A DNA stretch of 64,000 nucleotides, taken from Pricia antarctica. GTDB lineage: Bacteria > Bacteroidota > Bacteroidia > Flavobacteriales > Flavobacteriaceae. The stretch lies in the NCBI GenBank assembly GCA_011050085.1, contig DRGL01000015.1, forward strand, positions 62,001 to 126,000, read 5' to 3'. Both the position numbers and the translations under genes were made by a program. Within the stretch, counting starts at the first letter, position 1. Each line of letters starts with the position of its first letter. Under the pieces are notes generated by a model that did no database searches, was not told where the DNA came from, and saw nothing but the letters and a program-made list of their open reading frames with translations. Below, piece by piece: positions 18,241-27,927 of the stretch.

Positions 18241-19872
18241 ATGAAAACAATTTTTAAAAAACGATTTCTGATTCCAGTAGTGGCCGCAATACTGTTTATC
18301 AGTGGTACAAGCTTCGTCAAAAGCGATTTTTTTGAAATAGCAAAACAGATCGAGATTTTTACGACCTTGTTTAAAGAGCTAAACATGAATTACGTAGACG
18401 AGACCAATCCTGCGGATTTGATGGATACTGCGATTAAGAATATGCTCGAAGATTTAGATCCCTATACCACATTTCTCAACGAACAAGACGTAGAAACATA
18501 TCGTATCAACAACGCGGGAGAATATTCCGGCATTGGGGCCTTAGTGCGCTCTTTTGATGATAAGTTATTGATAATTGAACCCTACAAAGACTATCCGGCA
18601 GACAAAGCGGGACTAAAAGCAGGCGATGAAGTCCTGAAAATTGGCGATATATCAGTGGCCGAATTTAAGGATAATGCGAGCGAAATGTTGAAAGGGGCCA
18701 ATGACACCTCCGTAGAAGTTACATATATACGCCAGGGCGAGACTAAAACCACAACGATAATACGCGGAGCGGTAGAGGTCGATGCCGTACCCTTTTACCA
18801 GATGATCGATGATAAGACCGGGTATATCGTGTTAACAAGATTTAACGCAAAGGCATCTAACCAGACGAAAGCGGCACTGATCGACCTAAAGGCTAAAGGT
18901 GCCAAAAAAATCGTTTTAGACCTAAGGGATAATCCCGGCGGATTATTATCGGAAGCGATTAACGTCACAAATCTTTTTGTAGATAAGGGCGAATTAATTG
19001 TCACCACGAAGTCAAAGGTCAAAAAATTCAATAGCGAGTACCGTACCCAGAATAAGCCGGTCGACACTGAAATTCCACTTGTAGTTTTGGTCAACGGCAA
19101 CAGTGCCTCTGCCAGTGAAATCGTTTCGGGAAGCTTACAAGATTTAGACAGGGCGGTTATCATGGGGGCGCGTAGCTATGGAAAGGGGTTGGTTCAAAGA
19201 CCCCTGAAACTAACCTATGGCACACAGCTAAAGGTGACCATCAGCCGATATTACACCCCTTCTGGAAGATGTATACAGTCGCTTGACTATTGGCAACGCG
19301 ATGAAAATGGCGATGCTGTCAAAAAAACGGTTTTCAACGATTTTATGACCCGTAATGGCAGAAAGGTGCAAGACGGTGGCGGAGTGTTGCCAGATATTGA
19401 AATAACCTCCACTAAGGCCAATGAATTAACTACGGCCTTAATGAACAATAATATCATCTTTGATTACGCAACGCAATATTACTACAAGCACCAGCTACAA
19501 GACCCTGGCAGTTTTAATTTTTCTGAAAGCGATTACCAAGATTTTAAAACCTATGTGTCTCGCAGCGACTTTTCATACGAGACTGAAACTGAAAAAGTCT
19601 TAAATAAAGCCATGACCGATCGTGAAGAGGTTATTTTCAACGACGCTATAGAAAATGATTTTAAAGCCTTGCTATTAGATATCGAAAAAAGTAAGATTAC
19701 CGCATTGGAGGATTTTCAAAAAGAGATCCAACAAAAATTGGAAGATGAAATTATAAAACGTTATTTCTATCGTGAAGGCCTATACGATTATTATCTAAAA
19801 AACGATGAGGCCATCTTGGCGGCATCCGGGCTGTTAGTAGACGAAGGGAAGTATTTTGAAATACTGAAGTAA
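18241..19872 (+). CDS. S41-family C-terminal processing protease
   Basis: ATG 18241 gives 543 residues; a TTG one codon earlier is ignored. A signal/anchor helix (FLIPVVAAILFISGTSF) is followed by the S41 N-terminal helical region with NMLEDLDPYTTFLNEQD. A PDZ domain (about 95-175) contains SGIGALV and PADKAGLKAGDEVLKI. The protease core follows. The catalytic dyad is Ser290 (NGNSASASEIVSG) and Lys315 (GARSYGKGLVQ), spaced 25 residues as in E. coli Tsp. A long helical C-terminal extension follows the core. The protein should cleave periplasmic proteins from their C-termini. It is probably co-transcribed with rnpA. Confidence 0.94.
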   Translation: MKTIFKKRFLIPVVAAILFISGTSFVKSDFFEIAKQIEIFTTLFKELNMNYVDETNPADLMDTAIKNMLEDLDPYTTFLNEQDVETYRINNAGEYSGIGALVRSFDDKLLIIEPYKDYPADKAGLKAGDEVLKIGDISVAEFKDNASEMLKGANDTSVEVTYIRQGETKTTTIIRGAVEVDAVPFYQMIDDKTGYIVLTRFNAKASNQTKAALIDLKAKGAKKIVLDLRDNPGGLLSEAINVTNLFVDKGELIVTTKSKVKKFNSEYRTQNKPVDTEIPLVVLVNGNSASASEIVSGSLQDLDRAVIMGARSYGKGLVQRPLKLTYGTQLKVTISRYYTPSGRCIQSLDYWQRDENGDAVKKTVFNDFMTRNGRKVQDGGGVLPDIEITSTKANELTTALMNNNIIFDYATQYYYKHQLQDPGSFNFSESDYQDFKTYVSRSDFSYETETEKVLNKAMTDREEVIFNDAIENDFKALLLDIEKSKITALEDFQKEIQQKLEDEIIKRYFYREGLYDYYLKNDEAILAASGLLVDEGKYFEILK

Positions 19873-20486
19873 AGCACCGTCTTTACTCCATTTTCGTAAA
19901 TTAATGATTTCTATTACTCCAAAGCTAAAACAACGTATAACAAGTCTTTTTTACACTAATAGAAAAAGCGATAGTGATTTTTCAAACCTTACAATACGTC
20001 TTGGCAAGTATTGAAAAATCTCTATAAAGGACAATAGTAAATCGAGATAGATAAAACCATATATCGATTGAATCATTACAAACTAACTTCGCATAGTTAA
20101 GTCACGTAGTTTTACTTAAGGTATTTTTGGTTGGATTCTTCTAAATGTGCTATACGCTATCTTGCATATTACCATCATTATATAAACTTTCGAAATTTTA
20201 AGAAATTTGACCCTTTACGTACTAAAGAACGGGTTGATAAACTATTGCCGAACTGGAACCTACCAGAAAATTGCCTATTTTAGAAGTTTAAGTTGTTATA
20301 TTTTATATAAGTGTTTCCGTCCTTTACAGCGTTGGGCATCAATGTGAATAGATAAAAGAAATTGTGCACTAAAATAAGTAAAACAACAAGTGCACTAAAA
20401 TACAATATTGAAAGTACGGATGATCGGGCCAACATTTGAGAAAGAAACGATTTCCGTAGTTTCAAAATGAGATTAGTAATCTAGTA
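19873..20486. other. Intergenic region after the S41 protease gene
   Basis: The region is AT-rich. It contains a weak nested inverted repeat (TTTTTCAA at 19978 with TTGAAAAA at 20011, inside it CAATAC with GTATTG), which may be a poor terminator. It also holds a doubtful small minus-strand membrane ORF at 20280-20435. No RNA gene was recognised. Confidence 0.45.
20280..20435 (-). CDS. Doubtful small single-span membrane protein
   Basis: From ATG 20435 the frame encodes 51 residues with one strongly hydrophobic stretch (VLSILYFSALVVLLILV). A TTG at 20465 would add ten residues. It is divergent from the lactonase gene. AT-rich DNA often produces such frames by chance, so this is a weak call. 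Confidence 0.2.
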   Translation of the reverse strand: MLARSSVLSILYFSALVVLLILVHNFFYLFTLMPNAVKDGNTYIKYNNLNF

Positions 20487-21371
20487 ATGAAGAAAAATAA
20501 AGCCGAACTCTTTTTCAATATCAAATCAATTCTGGGCGAAGGGCCCGTTTGGGATTGGCGAAAACAAAGGCTCTTTTGGGTCGATATTGAAGGCAGGAAG
20601 TTATTTTGCCTAGATCCATCTACTCAAAAGCATTTATATTGGGATTTTAAAAGCATGATAGGCGTAGCTGTGCCTACCGAATCGGGAAGCTTCGTTTTGG
20701 CGTTAGAACAAGGTTTGTCGAAGTTCGATGTGGAGACCGAAAAGCTAACTCCACTCAATGTCTTAGAAAATCATCCTCACAAAATACGATTTAACGATGG
20801 TAAGGTTGGGCCCGATGGGAATTTTTGGATTGGCACTATGCACAAAGAATTCGTTCCCAAGGCTGGAAATCTCTACTGTGTTGATCAAGCATTACATGCC
20901 AGTATAAAAATTCCGGAAAATACAATTTCGAATGGTATGGCATGGTCATCCAATACAAAAACCTTTTATTTTATTGATTCTCCGACCTATGAAATCTCTT
21001 CGTACGATTTCGATATCGAAACCAGTTCTATTTCCAATAAAAAATCGATTATTAATGTTCCTGAAAGCTATGGCACTCCAGATGGTATGAGTATCGATGC
21101 AGAGGGTATGTTATGGATTGCGCATTGGGGCGGTAATTGCGTTCGCCGTTGGAACCCCGATACGGGTATGGTTCTCGAGACCGTTGAAGTCGAGGCCCCC
21201 AATGTAACCTCTTGCTGTTTTGGCGAAAAAGATTTGGATACTTTGTATATCACCACCGCAAGAAGCGGTCTTTCTCAAAGTGAATTGCAAGAATATCCTT
21301 TGAGCGGAGGTCTGTTCGTATGCCGGCCCGGTGTAAAAGGAATGCCCATTAACTATTTCAAGGATAACTAA
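20487..21371 (+). CDS. SMP-30/gluconolactonase family sugar lactonase
   Basis: The 294-residue protein has no signal peptide, so it is cytoplasmic. The metal site of SMP-30/regucalcin lactonases is complete: Glu18 (LGEGPVWD), Asn103 (RFNDGK), Asn149 (SNGMAW) and Asp199 (GTPDGMSID). It should hydrolyse aldonolactones. Its stop overlaps the start of the following SDR gene by one base (TAATG), so the two are translationally coupled. The pair fits an oxidative sugar pathway, in which the SDR oxidises a free sugar to its lactone and this enzyme opens the ring. The exact sugar cannot be told from sequence. Confidence 0.92.
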   Translation: MKKNKAELFFNIKSILGEGPVWDWRKQRLFWVDIEGRKLFCLDPSTQKHLYWDFKSMIGVAVPTESGSFVLALEQGLSKFDVETEKLTPLNVLENHPHKIRFNDGKVGPDGNFWIGTMHKEFVPKAGNLYCVDQALHASIKIPENTISNGMAWSSNTKTFYFIDSPTYEISSYDFDIETSSISNKKSIINVPESYGTPDGMSIDAEGMLWIAHWGGNCVRRWNPDTGMVLETVEVEAPNVTSCCFGEKDLDTLYITTARSGLSQSELQEYPLSGGLFVCRPGVKGMPINYFKDN

Positions 21372-22153
21372 TGCAATACTCGGGTTTAAAGAACAAAACA
21401 GCAATTATAACCGGCGCCGGTACAGGCATTGGCTATGCTATTTGCGAATTGCTTACCATAGCTGGAGCGAATGTAGTACTCAATGATGTAGACAAGGAAC
21501 TGGCCACCAAAGCAGCTAAAAACTTAGATGCCCAGCATTCGGGAAATTGTCTACCCTTTGACGGGGATGTTGGGGATGTTCATATCATAGATAAAATGGT
21601 CGATTTTGCTCTAGAAAAATTCGGTCGAATTGATTTCGTTGTGCCCAACGCGGGCATTACCTTATTTGGAAATTTTTTAGAATTTACCCCAGCCTCTTTT
21701 CAAGAAGTAATGCGGCTCAATTTACAAGGTGCATTTTTCTTGGCACAGCGTGTGGCAAAGGAGATGATAGCTCAAGGCGATGGTGGCCGAATGGTCATGA
21801 TGTCGTCGCAAGTCGGTATTCGCGCCTATCAGCAATTAGCCGCTTATGGAATGACCAAAGCAGCATTACGCATGTTCGCCCAAAATTTAGCTTTTGAGCT
21901 AGGCCAATACGGTATAACCGTAAATGCCGTAGCACCGGGTGCGACATTAACCGAACGTACAGAAGAAGAGCAACCGGACTATAAGGGCACTTGGGCCAAA
22001 CTGAACCCCAACGGAAGGGTCGGTAAACCCGAGGACGTCGCCAAAACCTGCCTATTCTTACTATCCGATGAGGCTTCACATATAAATGGACAAACAATAC
22101 CAGTTGATGGGGGTTGGACCACGGCTGGAAAGTATCCTGAGGATCTTTTATAA
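21371..22153 (+). CDS. Short-chain dehydrogenase/reductase (sugar dehydrogenase-like)
   Basis: This 260-residue classical SDR has the NAD(P) motif TGAGTGIG (14-21), the NAG motif in VVPNAGIT, catalytic Ser146 in MSSQVG, and Tyr159-x-x-x-Lys163 (YGMTK). The C-terminal VDGGWT is typical of the glucose/rhamnose/fucose dehydrogenase branch. Asp at the end of the second strand (LNDVD) suggests NAD preference. It is translationally coupled to the upstream lactonase, supporting oxidation of an aldose to its lactone. No transcription terminator is visible before the convergent DUF1080 gene. Confidence 0.92.
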   Translation: MQYSGLKNKTAIITGAGTGIGYAICELLTIAGANVVLNDVDKELATKAAKNLDAQHSGNCLPFDGDVGDVHIIDKMVDFALEKFGRIDFVVPNAGITLFGNFLEFTPASFQEVMRLNLQGAFFLAQRVAKEMIAQGDGGRMVMMSSQVGIRAYQQLAAYGMTKAALRMFAQNLAFELGQYGITVNAVAPGATLTERTEEEQPDYKGTWAKLNPNGRVGKPEDVAKTCLFLLSDEASHINGQTIPVDGGWTTAGKYPEDLL

Positions 22154-22322
22154 ATACCTGTGGTTGGGTGGAATCCCTGCTGGAAAGAATCCAAATAAGC
22201 TGTTATCCTCTTTATTATGAACGTGTGGCCGAAATTGGTCAAACCTGAATAGCTAAAACCTATCTTCTACGGCCTAAAGGATAAGGTTACAGGCTAAAAC
22301 ACCCTTTCTTGACTTTAGCAAT

Positions 22323-23141
22323 TCATTGTGCCTCCAGATTTTTAATCTTGACGTTTCTAAAATCAATGGGCTGCCCTTCGCTTTGTAATGCTATAAATCC
22401 TTCTTTCAATAACTGCCCATCATTTTTACTTTTCGGATCAAATCCTTCGACAACCTCGCCACCAATTTGGGGTTTCGTATATTCTAAAACTTTTTTGCCA
22501 TTTATAAGGTGGGTAACCAGTGAATCGCCTAGAACAATCAGTTCTGCCTTCACCCACTGGTCGCCATAATATGTATCTGAGGTTGAATTGAGGCAATGAT
22601 CGGGATACATTTTCCCTCCATATTCTATTTCAGTGCCAGGGGAACACATATTGCCCGTGGGCCTCGCTTCGCCTTCGTTTATACCTGCCAAAAATTGCAT
22701 TTCTACCGAAATCGGCCAATTTTGCTCCTTGGGCATGGTGCGGGGGTCTTGGGAATGGAACATAACTCCGCTGTTTTTTAGCGTATAGGACGGTGCTCCG
22801 GGATACAGTTCGCCCACAAAACGGTATTCCATAGAAAGGTGGAATTTAGAGTAGGGCGTATCAAAATAAAGGTGTCCGAACCGGTCATTAAAGTCTCCCT
22901 TGTATTTGTCATAGCGCACTTTGATTATACTATCCTCGACCCGAAAGGTGTCACCAAAATTATCGCCTGTATCATAGTGGTGTATTTTTGCAGTCCATCC
23001 GTCTAAATTTTTTCCGTTAAACATGGGTTTCCAATCTCCGTCAGCTACGGTGTTTTTCTGAACTCCACATTGCGTGAAAAAGAGTAATCCAAACATAGCA
23101 CACAATGTGGATAACAACCCGGAAATTTTCTTTTGGCTCAT
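22323..23141 (-). CDS. DUF1080 lipoprotein (3-keto-disaccharide hydrolase family)
   Basis: ATG 23141 gives 272 residues. The signal peptide ends at Cys25 (FFTQCGVQ), so it is a lipoprotein. The mature domain is the DUF1080 jelly roll: MFNGKNLDGWTAK at the start, NSGVMFHSQ in the middle, SVEMQFLAG, and a C-terminal GFIALQSEGQPIDFRNVKIK. The last motif is the most conserved of the family. Members studied in Bacteroides cleave 3-keto-glycosides produced by Gfo/Idh/MocA dehydrogenases, and one such dehydrogenase lies 7 kb away here. The protein probably acts in the periplasm or at the outer membrane. It is a single minus-strand gene convergent with the SDR gene. Confidence 0.9.
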   Translation of the reverse strand: MSQKKISGLLSTLCAMFGLLFFTQCGVQKNTVADGDWKPMFNGKNLDGWTAKIHHYDTGDNFGDTFRVEDSIIKVRYDKYKGDFNDRFGHLYFDTPYSKFHLSMEYRFVGELYPGAPSYTLKNSGVMFHSQDPRTMPKEQNWPISVEMQFLAGINEGEARPTGNMCSPGTEIEYGGKMYPDHCLNSTSDTYYGDQWVKAELIVLGDSLVTHLINGKKVLEYTKPQIGGEVVEGFDPKSKNDGQLLKEGFIALQSEGQPIDFRNVKIKNLEAQ

Positions 23142-23835
23142 ACGTATATAGCTTTTAAGTTACAGGGAAAGATACCATAAGATTTTTGAATTTAACCCCG
23201 CAGGAAGCTCTAGTATCCTTTTCTTGATTTTTAGAAGGATGTTTTTTTACTCCTTTCCTATCTTACCTTTTTCGGAAATTTTGAATTAGAAAGTATTGCA
23301 TTATATAGTATGTACATCTTAATACAAGGATATTCTTTATATGGGATTATCCAACAAGAATCTTGGCACTAGTATAAAAATAAAATCAACAGACTATCTA
23401 CACCTGTTCGGTTTCTGTGCGAAATAGCGGGATCATCCACCTGCCGAAAATTATTCTCTATGATGGTTTCGTTAATGCTGTCAGTGTATTTAAGGTTAAT
23501 TCTACTTTTTTACACTTAATAGAAGCCTGTTACTAACCGTATCACTTAGCATTGTACTGTATCTTCCTTAAAGATTAGTAAGGAGGTTAAAGTGGGCTGG
23601 ATTATGCCTATACTATGAAAAAGTATTGTGAATACGGCATCGTTAAACCTCAACTACCAAAGTTCGATACCCATGTCTTTACCAAATCTAAAGGCGGAGG
23701 TTCCAATAAGCGGGCGAAGAACATTTTTTTAAATTTTGTAACCCTAACGGTGAAAAACTAATAGAACCCCAATGCTTTATCGGATACGGAAATAGTACTG
23801 TATTCCAACAATTATACCGTACAAGAGCGCGTATC
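23142..23835. other. Intergenic region of about 700 bases
   Basis: No supported gene. A 48-codon frame (23615-23761, starting MKKYCEYGIVK) is preceded at 23581 by AGGAGG and could be a gene remnant; no family was recognised. The rest is AT-rich with many stops in all frames. Confidence 0.45.
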
Positions 23836-24942
23836 CTAGACCTTAAAATATACCTTGTGCTTGTCTAAAAAGTAGGTGATGTACCAAAAGATAAATAACA
23901 CTAATAAAGCGTTCAATACGGCGATGACCTGCTCCGAAAGCCCTAATGGTCCGAGTAAACCTTCCGACCATATCATTCCGAACCCTCGAAACCATTGTGC
24001 ACCGACCGTTTCCGCGAAAAGATAAATGAAGATGGAGTTAGTTCCAACCACTGAGAAAATCTTCAGCCACTTTGGGGCATTTCCCTTGACATCGATTACC
24101 CAATAAAAAAATGCTAATGTCAAAATGGCAAAGCCTCCGGACGCCAAGGTGAAGGAGGAGGTCGCGATGCGCTTGATGATAGGCGTAATGTTTAAAAAAT
24201 CCAATGTAAATCCCAATACCAATATTACACTGCCCCAGATAAGAAATGGCTTTAATTTTTCTGTAGCAGGTAAGTTTGACAATAGTAATTTTCCGCAGAC
24301 AACCCCCCAAATCGTATGTGCGGCAGTCGGAATAAAATTGACGAATACCCAATACCCGTCATTGACCTGACCCATTACTATCATATCGATATAGGCGCCA
24401 AAACTATTATGATCTTGGGCATATGGAGCAGCAGGATTATAGGTGCGATACAGTAGCTCTGTAAGTAACAATAATCCTACTGATATACCAATCTGTATTT
24501 TGCTAGGTAGTTGCATGATTGCATAAGCGATTAGAATGGTAAAGGCAAGCTGCACCAATACGTTCCAAAGTTCCCAAACCAAAGCATGGCTGTACACGCA
24601 GTGCAGTAAAACGCCAAACGTGAACAGCAATAAGCATCTTCTAAAAATGTGCTTGTTTACGTCGCTACGTTGGCCCGATGCCAAACGTTTTCGTAACGAA
24701 AAGGGCATGGCAACGCCGACAATAAACATAAAGAATGGTTGAATCAAGTCCCAAAACCGGAGTCCGTTCCAAGGGTGGTGTTCCAGTTGCTCTGCAAGTC
24801 CAAAAAACGCTGTACCCTCAGTCAATTCTACAAAATTATGATGAAAACCCGCAGCCTCTGCAATCAATAAGAACATGGTCAAGCCCCGAAAAACATCAAG
24901 GGAATATAAGCGTTTCGTAATATTTGAGGCTAATTGTGACAT
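23836..24942 (-). CDS. Inner-membrane acyltransferase, HGSNAT/DUF5009 type
   Basis: The 368-residue polytopic protein begins with the conserved RLYSLDVFRGLTMFLLI element and has about ten hydrophobic segments. The arrangement FWDLIQPFFMFIVGVAMPFS, then WGVVCGKLLLS and FSVVGTNSIFIYLF, is characteristic of heparan-alpha-glucosaminide N-acetyltransferase-like (DUF5009/DUF1624) proteins of Bacteroidota. In the human homologue an acetyl group is moved across the membrane to an amino sugar. A similar transmembrane acylation of a glycan is inferred. The gene stands alone on the minus strand inside a carbohydrate-related block and is divergent from the dioxygenase gene. Confidence 0.88.
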   Translation of the reverse strand: MSQLASNITKRLYSLDVFRGLTMFLLIAEAAGFHHNFVELTEGTAFFGLAEQLEHHPWNGLRFWDLIQPFFMFIVGVAMPFSLRKRLASGQRSDVNKHIFRRCLLLFTFGVLLHCVYSHALVWELWNVLVQLAFTILIAYAIMQLPSKIQIGISVGLLLLTELLYRTYNPAAPYAQDHNSFGAYIDMIVMGQVNDGYWVFVNFIPTAAHTIWGVVCGKLLLSNLPATEKLKPFLIWGSVILVLGFTLDFLNITPIIKRIATSSFTLASGGFAILTLAFFYWVIDVKGNAPKWLKIFSVVGTNSIFIYLFAETVGAQWFRGFGMIWSEGLLGPLGLSEQVIAVLNALLVLFIFWYITYFLDKHKVYFKV

Positions 24943-25108
24943 AAAACGGATTGGCTTGATGGTGAAAATTATCGGTTAGATTTAGCGACATGCGGCCTGT
25001 AAACCAGATGCTTTGTAATTTCGAATGTAGTAAAAAAAGGCTTTATCTGAACCTCGTTTGCCAGTTTTCATTTCACCATATTATACCTACCTTGGTTACT
25101 TGACTACT

Positions 25109-25852
25109 ATGGATACACCTATGGCCTTGCTAACGCAAAAACAAAAACTTTTTTTTAATATCGAAGGCTATTTAGTCTTTGAGAACCTGATATCGTCTAG
25201 CGAGGTAGAATACTATAGTGACCTATACACGGCTTTTTTAAGCAATACCATAGATGCTTCCCGATTTCGTTCCGACCTTTCCGGTACTAACGGAAAAGAA
25301 GAAAAAATCACACAAATCATGGTTCCTAGTAGGTTGGTTCCTGAACTGACTACAAAAAACATCCACAAAAAATCCTTGCAAATTGCTAAGGAACTTCTCG
25401 GAGACGATATCGAGCTCGATTTCGATATGCTCATCAATAAAGCACCGTATTCGAATACGCAAACGCCTTGGCATCAAGATGCTGCATATTGGATCGATAT
25501 GCCCGACAAACGGGCGGCGAGTTGTTGGGTGGCCATCGACAACGCTTATAAAGAAAACGGCTGCATGTGGTATACGCCAAAATCTCATTTAAAACCAGTA
25601 TTATCACATTCCCAGACGGGAAACAAAGGCGCCTTGCAATGTAAGGGTAGCGAAGCAAATTCAGTATGTATCGCATTGAAACCCGGGAGTTGCGTTTTCC
25701 ATCAGGGCGGTACCTTACATTATAGTCGGGGAAATTCTACCTCAAATAATCGAAGGGCACTAATTACAAATTTTCGCCCCAAAGCAATGATCGAGCTTGA
25801 ACGCAAACAGGGCGTAGACCATACAGGAGAACGAAAAGTAAAGAAAGCGTAA
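25109..25852 (+). CDS. Phytanoyl-CoA dioxygenase family Fe(II)/2-oxoglutarate oxygenase
   Basis: The start at ATG 25109 (MDTPMALLTQKQKLF) is preferred to a TTG 17 codons upstream, giving 247 residues. The iron facial triad is His122-x-Asp124 (TPWHQDAAYW) and His204 (TLHYSRGN), and a downstream Arg (NNRRALITNF) would bind 2-oxoglutarate. The N-terminal FFNIEGYLVFENLIS is the usual PhyH opening. In marine bacteria such proteins often hydroxylate small metabolites; the substrate is unknown. It begins a run of five same-strand genes (dioxygenase, esterase, kinase, PQQ enzyme, oxidoreductase) with short gaps of 3 to 59 bases, probably one operon. Confidence 0.85.
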   Translation: MDTPMALLTQKQKLFFNIEGYLVFENLISSSEVEYYSDLYTAFLSNTIDASRFRSDLSGTNGKEEKITQIMVPSRLVPELTTKNIHKKSLQIAKELLGDDIELDFDMLINKAPYSNTQTPWHQDAAYWIDMPDKRAASCWVAIDNAYKENGCMWYTPKSHLKPVLSHSQTGNKGALQCKGSEANSVCIALKPGSCVFHQGGTLHYSRGNSTSNNRRALITNFRPKAMIELERKQGVDHTGERKVKKA

Positions 25853-25880
25853 AGCAGCCTGACTACACTAAAAAATCGCC

Positions 25881-27029
25881 ATGATTGTAGCGTACCAAAA
25901 AGGAATTGAATATACTTTAACTACGAAATCGTGTATAATCAGCCTGATTATTTACTTTTTGACTGTTATCTCGGTTTTCGCACAAAAGCCTGTCGGATAT
26001 ACATGGTATGAGCCTTTAAAATCTGTAACACGGTTTTCAGGGCAAGGTTGGGAAAATATAGGCTTTGGCCGTTTACCGAACAAATCGGAAAAAACGGTTA
26101 GGGAGCCGGTATGGGAACTTTCGAAGCATGCTGCAGGTTTGGGCGTGCATTTTGAAACCGATTCAGATACACTCGTTATTCAATATCAGGTAGATGGCAA
26201 CTTGGCAATGGATCATATGCCTTCCACCGGGGTGAGCGGAGTCGATCTGTACGTTAAAAATAACGACGAATGGCTTTGGGCGAGAGGGCAACGTTCGTTT
26301 AACGACACTATCCGTTTTATGTTCAGCCTTGATGCCTTGCCCAAGGTTGGTAAAGAATACCAGCTGCTTTTTCCCTTATACAACAATATTAAGAATCTTC
26401 GGATAGGGGCGGTAGAAGGGTCTTCTTTTCACTTTCTCCCGCCAAGAAAAGAGAAACCAATTGTTGTTTATGGTACTTCAATTGCACAAGGTGCCTGCGC
26501 TTCACGGCCAGGGATGGCATGGACGAACATTCTTTCCAGAAAACTTGATTATCCTGTCGTAAATTTGGGTTTTTCGGGTAATGGAAAATTAGAACCTGAA
26601 GTCATCGCGCTCATCAATGAAATAGATGCATCCATCTTTGTCATCGATTGCTTACCCAATCTTTCTCCAAACGAAAAGCAATCCAAGGAAGAGGTAAAGA
26701 AGCGTATACGTGAAAGCGCAGTATCGCTTCGAAAAAAACATCCAAGGACTTCAATTCTAGTAGTTCAGCACGCCGGTTATTCCGATGGAAATGTAGATTC
26801 GGGGAGAAAGCATATCTACGAAACTTTGAACTTTTGGTTGGCGGAAACTTTTGCTTCCTTAAAAAAGGAAGGTTTTCAAAATTTGTATATGTTGACTAAA
26901 GACGAAATCGGTTTGACTAACGATGCCTTCGTTGATGGTACCCACCCCTCTGATTTGGGTATGCAGCAATATGCAGAAGCCTATATGTCGGTGCTGAGGC
27001 CCTTGACACTAGAATCGGAACAAAACTAG
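25881..27029 (+). CDS. Secreted SGNH/GDSL hydrolase (carbohydrate esterase-like)
   Basis: ATG 25881 gives 382 residues with a late signal peptide (SCIISLIIYFLTVISVFAQ). An N-terminal beta-sandwich (about 40-195) precedes an SGNH domain. The nucleophile is Ser200 (YGTSIAQG), block II Gly lies in NLGFSGNGK, block III Asn is in CLPNLSPNE, and Asp352/His355 sit in DGTHPSDLG. This two-domain layout resembles Bacteroidota acetyl-xylan and other sugar esterases, so removal of acyl groups from extracellular or periplasmic glycans is likely. It is separated from the next gene by three bases. Confidence 0.88.
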   Translation: MIVAYQKGIEYTLTTKSCIISLIIYFLTVISVFAQKPVGYTWYEPLKSVTRFSGQGWENIGFGRLPNKSEKTVREPVWELSKHAAGLGVHFETDSDTLVIQYQVDGNLAMDHMPSTGVSGVDLYVKNNDEWLWARGQRSFNDTIRFMFSLDALPKVGKEYQLLFPLYNNIKNLRIGAVEGSSFHFLPPRKEKPIVVYGTSIAQGACASRPGMAWTNILSRKLDYPVVNLGFSGNGKLEPEVIALINEIDASIFVIDCLPNLSPNEKQSKEEVKKRIRESAVSLRKKHPRTSILVVQHAGYSDGNVDSGRKHIYETLNFWLAETFASLKKEGFQNLYMLTKDEIGLTNDAFVDGTHPSDLGMQQYAEAYMSVLRPLTLESEQN

Positions 27030-27032
27030 TTT

Positions 27033-27896
27033 ATGAAAAAATCCATCAAAGAACACATTGAATATTTACTTTGTGTCAGTATTAATACCGTACGGTCGAT
27101 ATCCGGTGGCGACATTTCACAGGCCTTTCTACTGGAAACCGAATCGGAACGTTTTTTTTGTAAAGTAAACCCTGATGTAGATTCTCATACCATGTTTCTA
27201 GCTGAGAAAGAGGGCTTGGAAGACATTCGCAAAACCAAAACAATCGCAGTTCCAAAGGTATTGTTTTGTGAGCCTTTAGAAAATGGAGGGCTACTCTTAA
27301 TGGAGTATGTTGAACCCAAAAAAGCTTCTAAAGCAGATATGGAAAATTTTGGAAATCGGCTTGCTGCATTTCACCAACATGCGGTTGGAACTGAGTTTGG
27401 AGCAGAAACCGATAATTTTATAGGTAACCTTCCGCAGTCAAACAAAAAACATTGTGATTGGTCAGAGTTTTACGTTGAAGAGCGAATATTGCCCCAACTT
27501 AAATTGGCAAGAGATAATAGTCGCCTCCAGGACAGCGAAATACCTACTGATCAAACACTTTTAAGGGTGTGCAAGAACCTTTTCCCAAAAACTCGGCCGT
27601 CACTTTTACATGGCGACCTTTGGAGCGGTAATTATCTGATTTCCCATGACGGAACCCCTTACCTTATCGACCCAGCCGTTTACTACGGACATCACGAAGT
27701 CGATATTGCCATGACCCGTCTGTTTGGTGGCTTCGGCTTAGCTTTTTACAATGCCTACAATGAGCATTTCCCAAAAATCACTGGTGAGGCGGAACGTAAC
27801 GACATCTATCAATTGTATTATCTACTCGTACATTTAAATCTTTTCGGCAATTCATACTATCAGAATGTGAAGCAGATTTTGGATAGGTATTTTTGA
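27033..27896 (+). CDS. Fructosamine kinase family protein
   Basis: This 287-residue cytoplasmic protein has the aminoglycoside/fructosamine-3-kinase signature HGDLWSGNY (His193, Asp195 as catalytic base) and the following metal-binding DPAVYYGHHEVDIAMT. The N-terminal lobe has the SGGDISQAFLLETESERFFCKVN segment (starting about residue 23) with the ATP-site Lys. FN3K-type enzymes phosphorylate ketoamines formed by protein glycation, while some bacterial members phosphorylate free sugars or sugar-amines. Its position between an esterase gene (3 bases upstream) and a PQQ sugar-dehydrogenase-like gene would also fit the latter. Confidence 0.9.
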   Translation: MKKSIKEHIEYLLCVSINTVRSISGGDISQAFLLETESERFFCKVNPDVDSHTMFLAEKEGLEDIRKTKTIAVPKVLFCEPLENGGLLLMEYVEPKKASKADMENFGNRLAAFHQHAVGTEFGAETDNFIGNLPQSNKKHCDWSEFYVEERILPQLKLARDNSRLQDSEIPTDQTLLRVCKNLFPKTRPSLLHGDLWSGNYLISHDGTPYLIDPAVYYGHHEVDIAMTRLFGGFGLAFYNAYNEHFPKITGEAERNDIYQLYYLLVHLNLFGNSYYQNVKQILDRYF

Positions 27897-27927
27897 TTAA
27901 TTTTAAACGAACCGTGGCTTAAAACCT

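Noticed and set aside
19978-20018. Intrinsic terminator after the S41 protease gene
   Set aside because: The inverted repeat has a long loop and no T-run on the plus strand, so it is described only as a weak repeat.
22154-22322. Terminator between the convergent SDR and DUF1080 genes
   Set aside because: No stem of useful length followed by T residues could be found on either strand.
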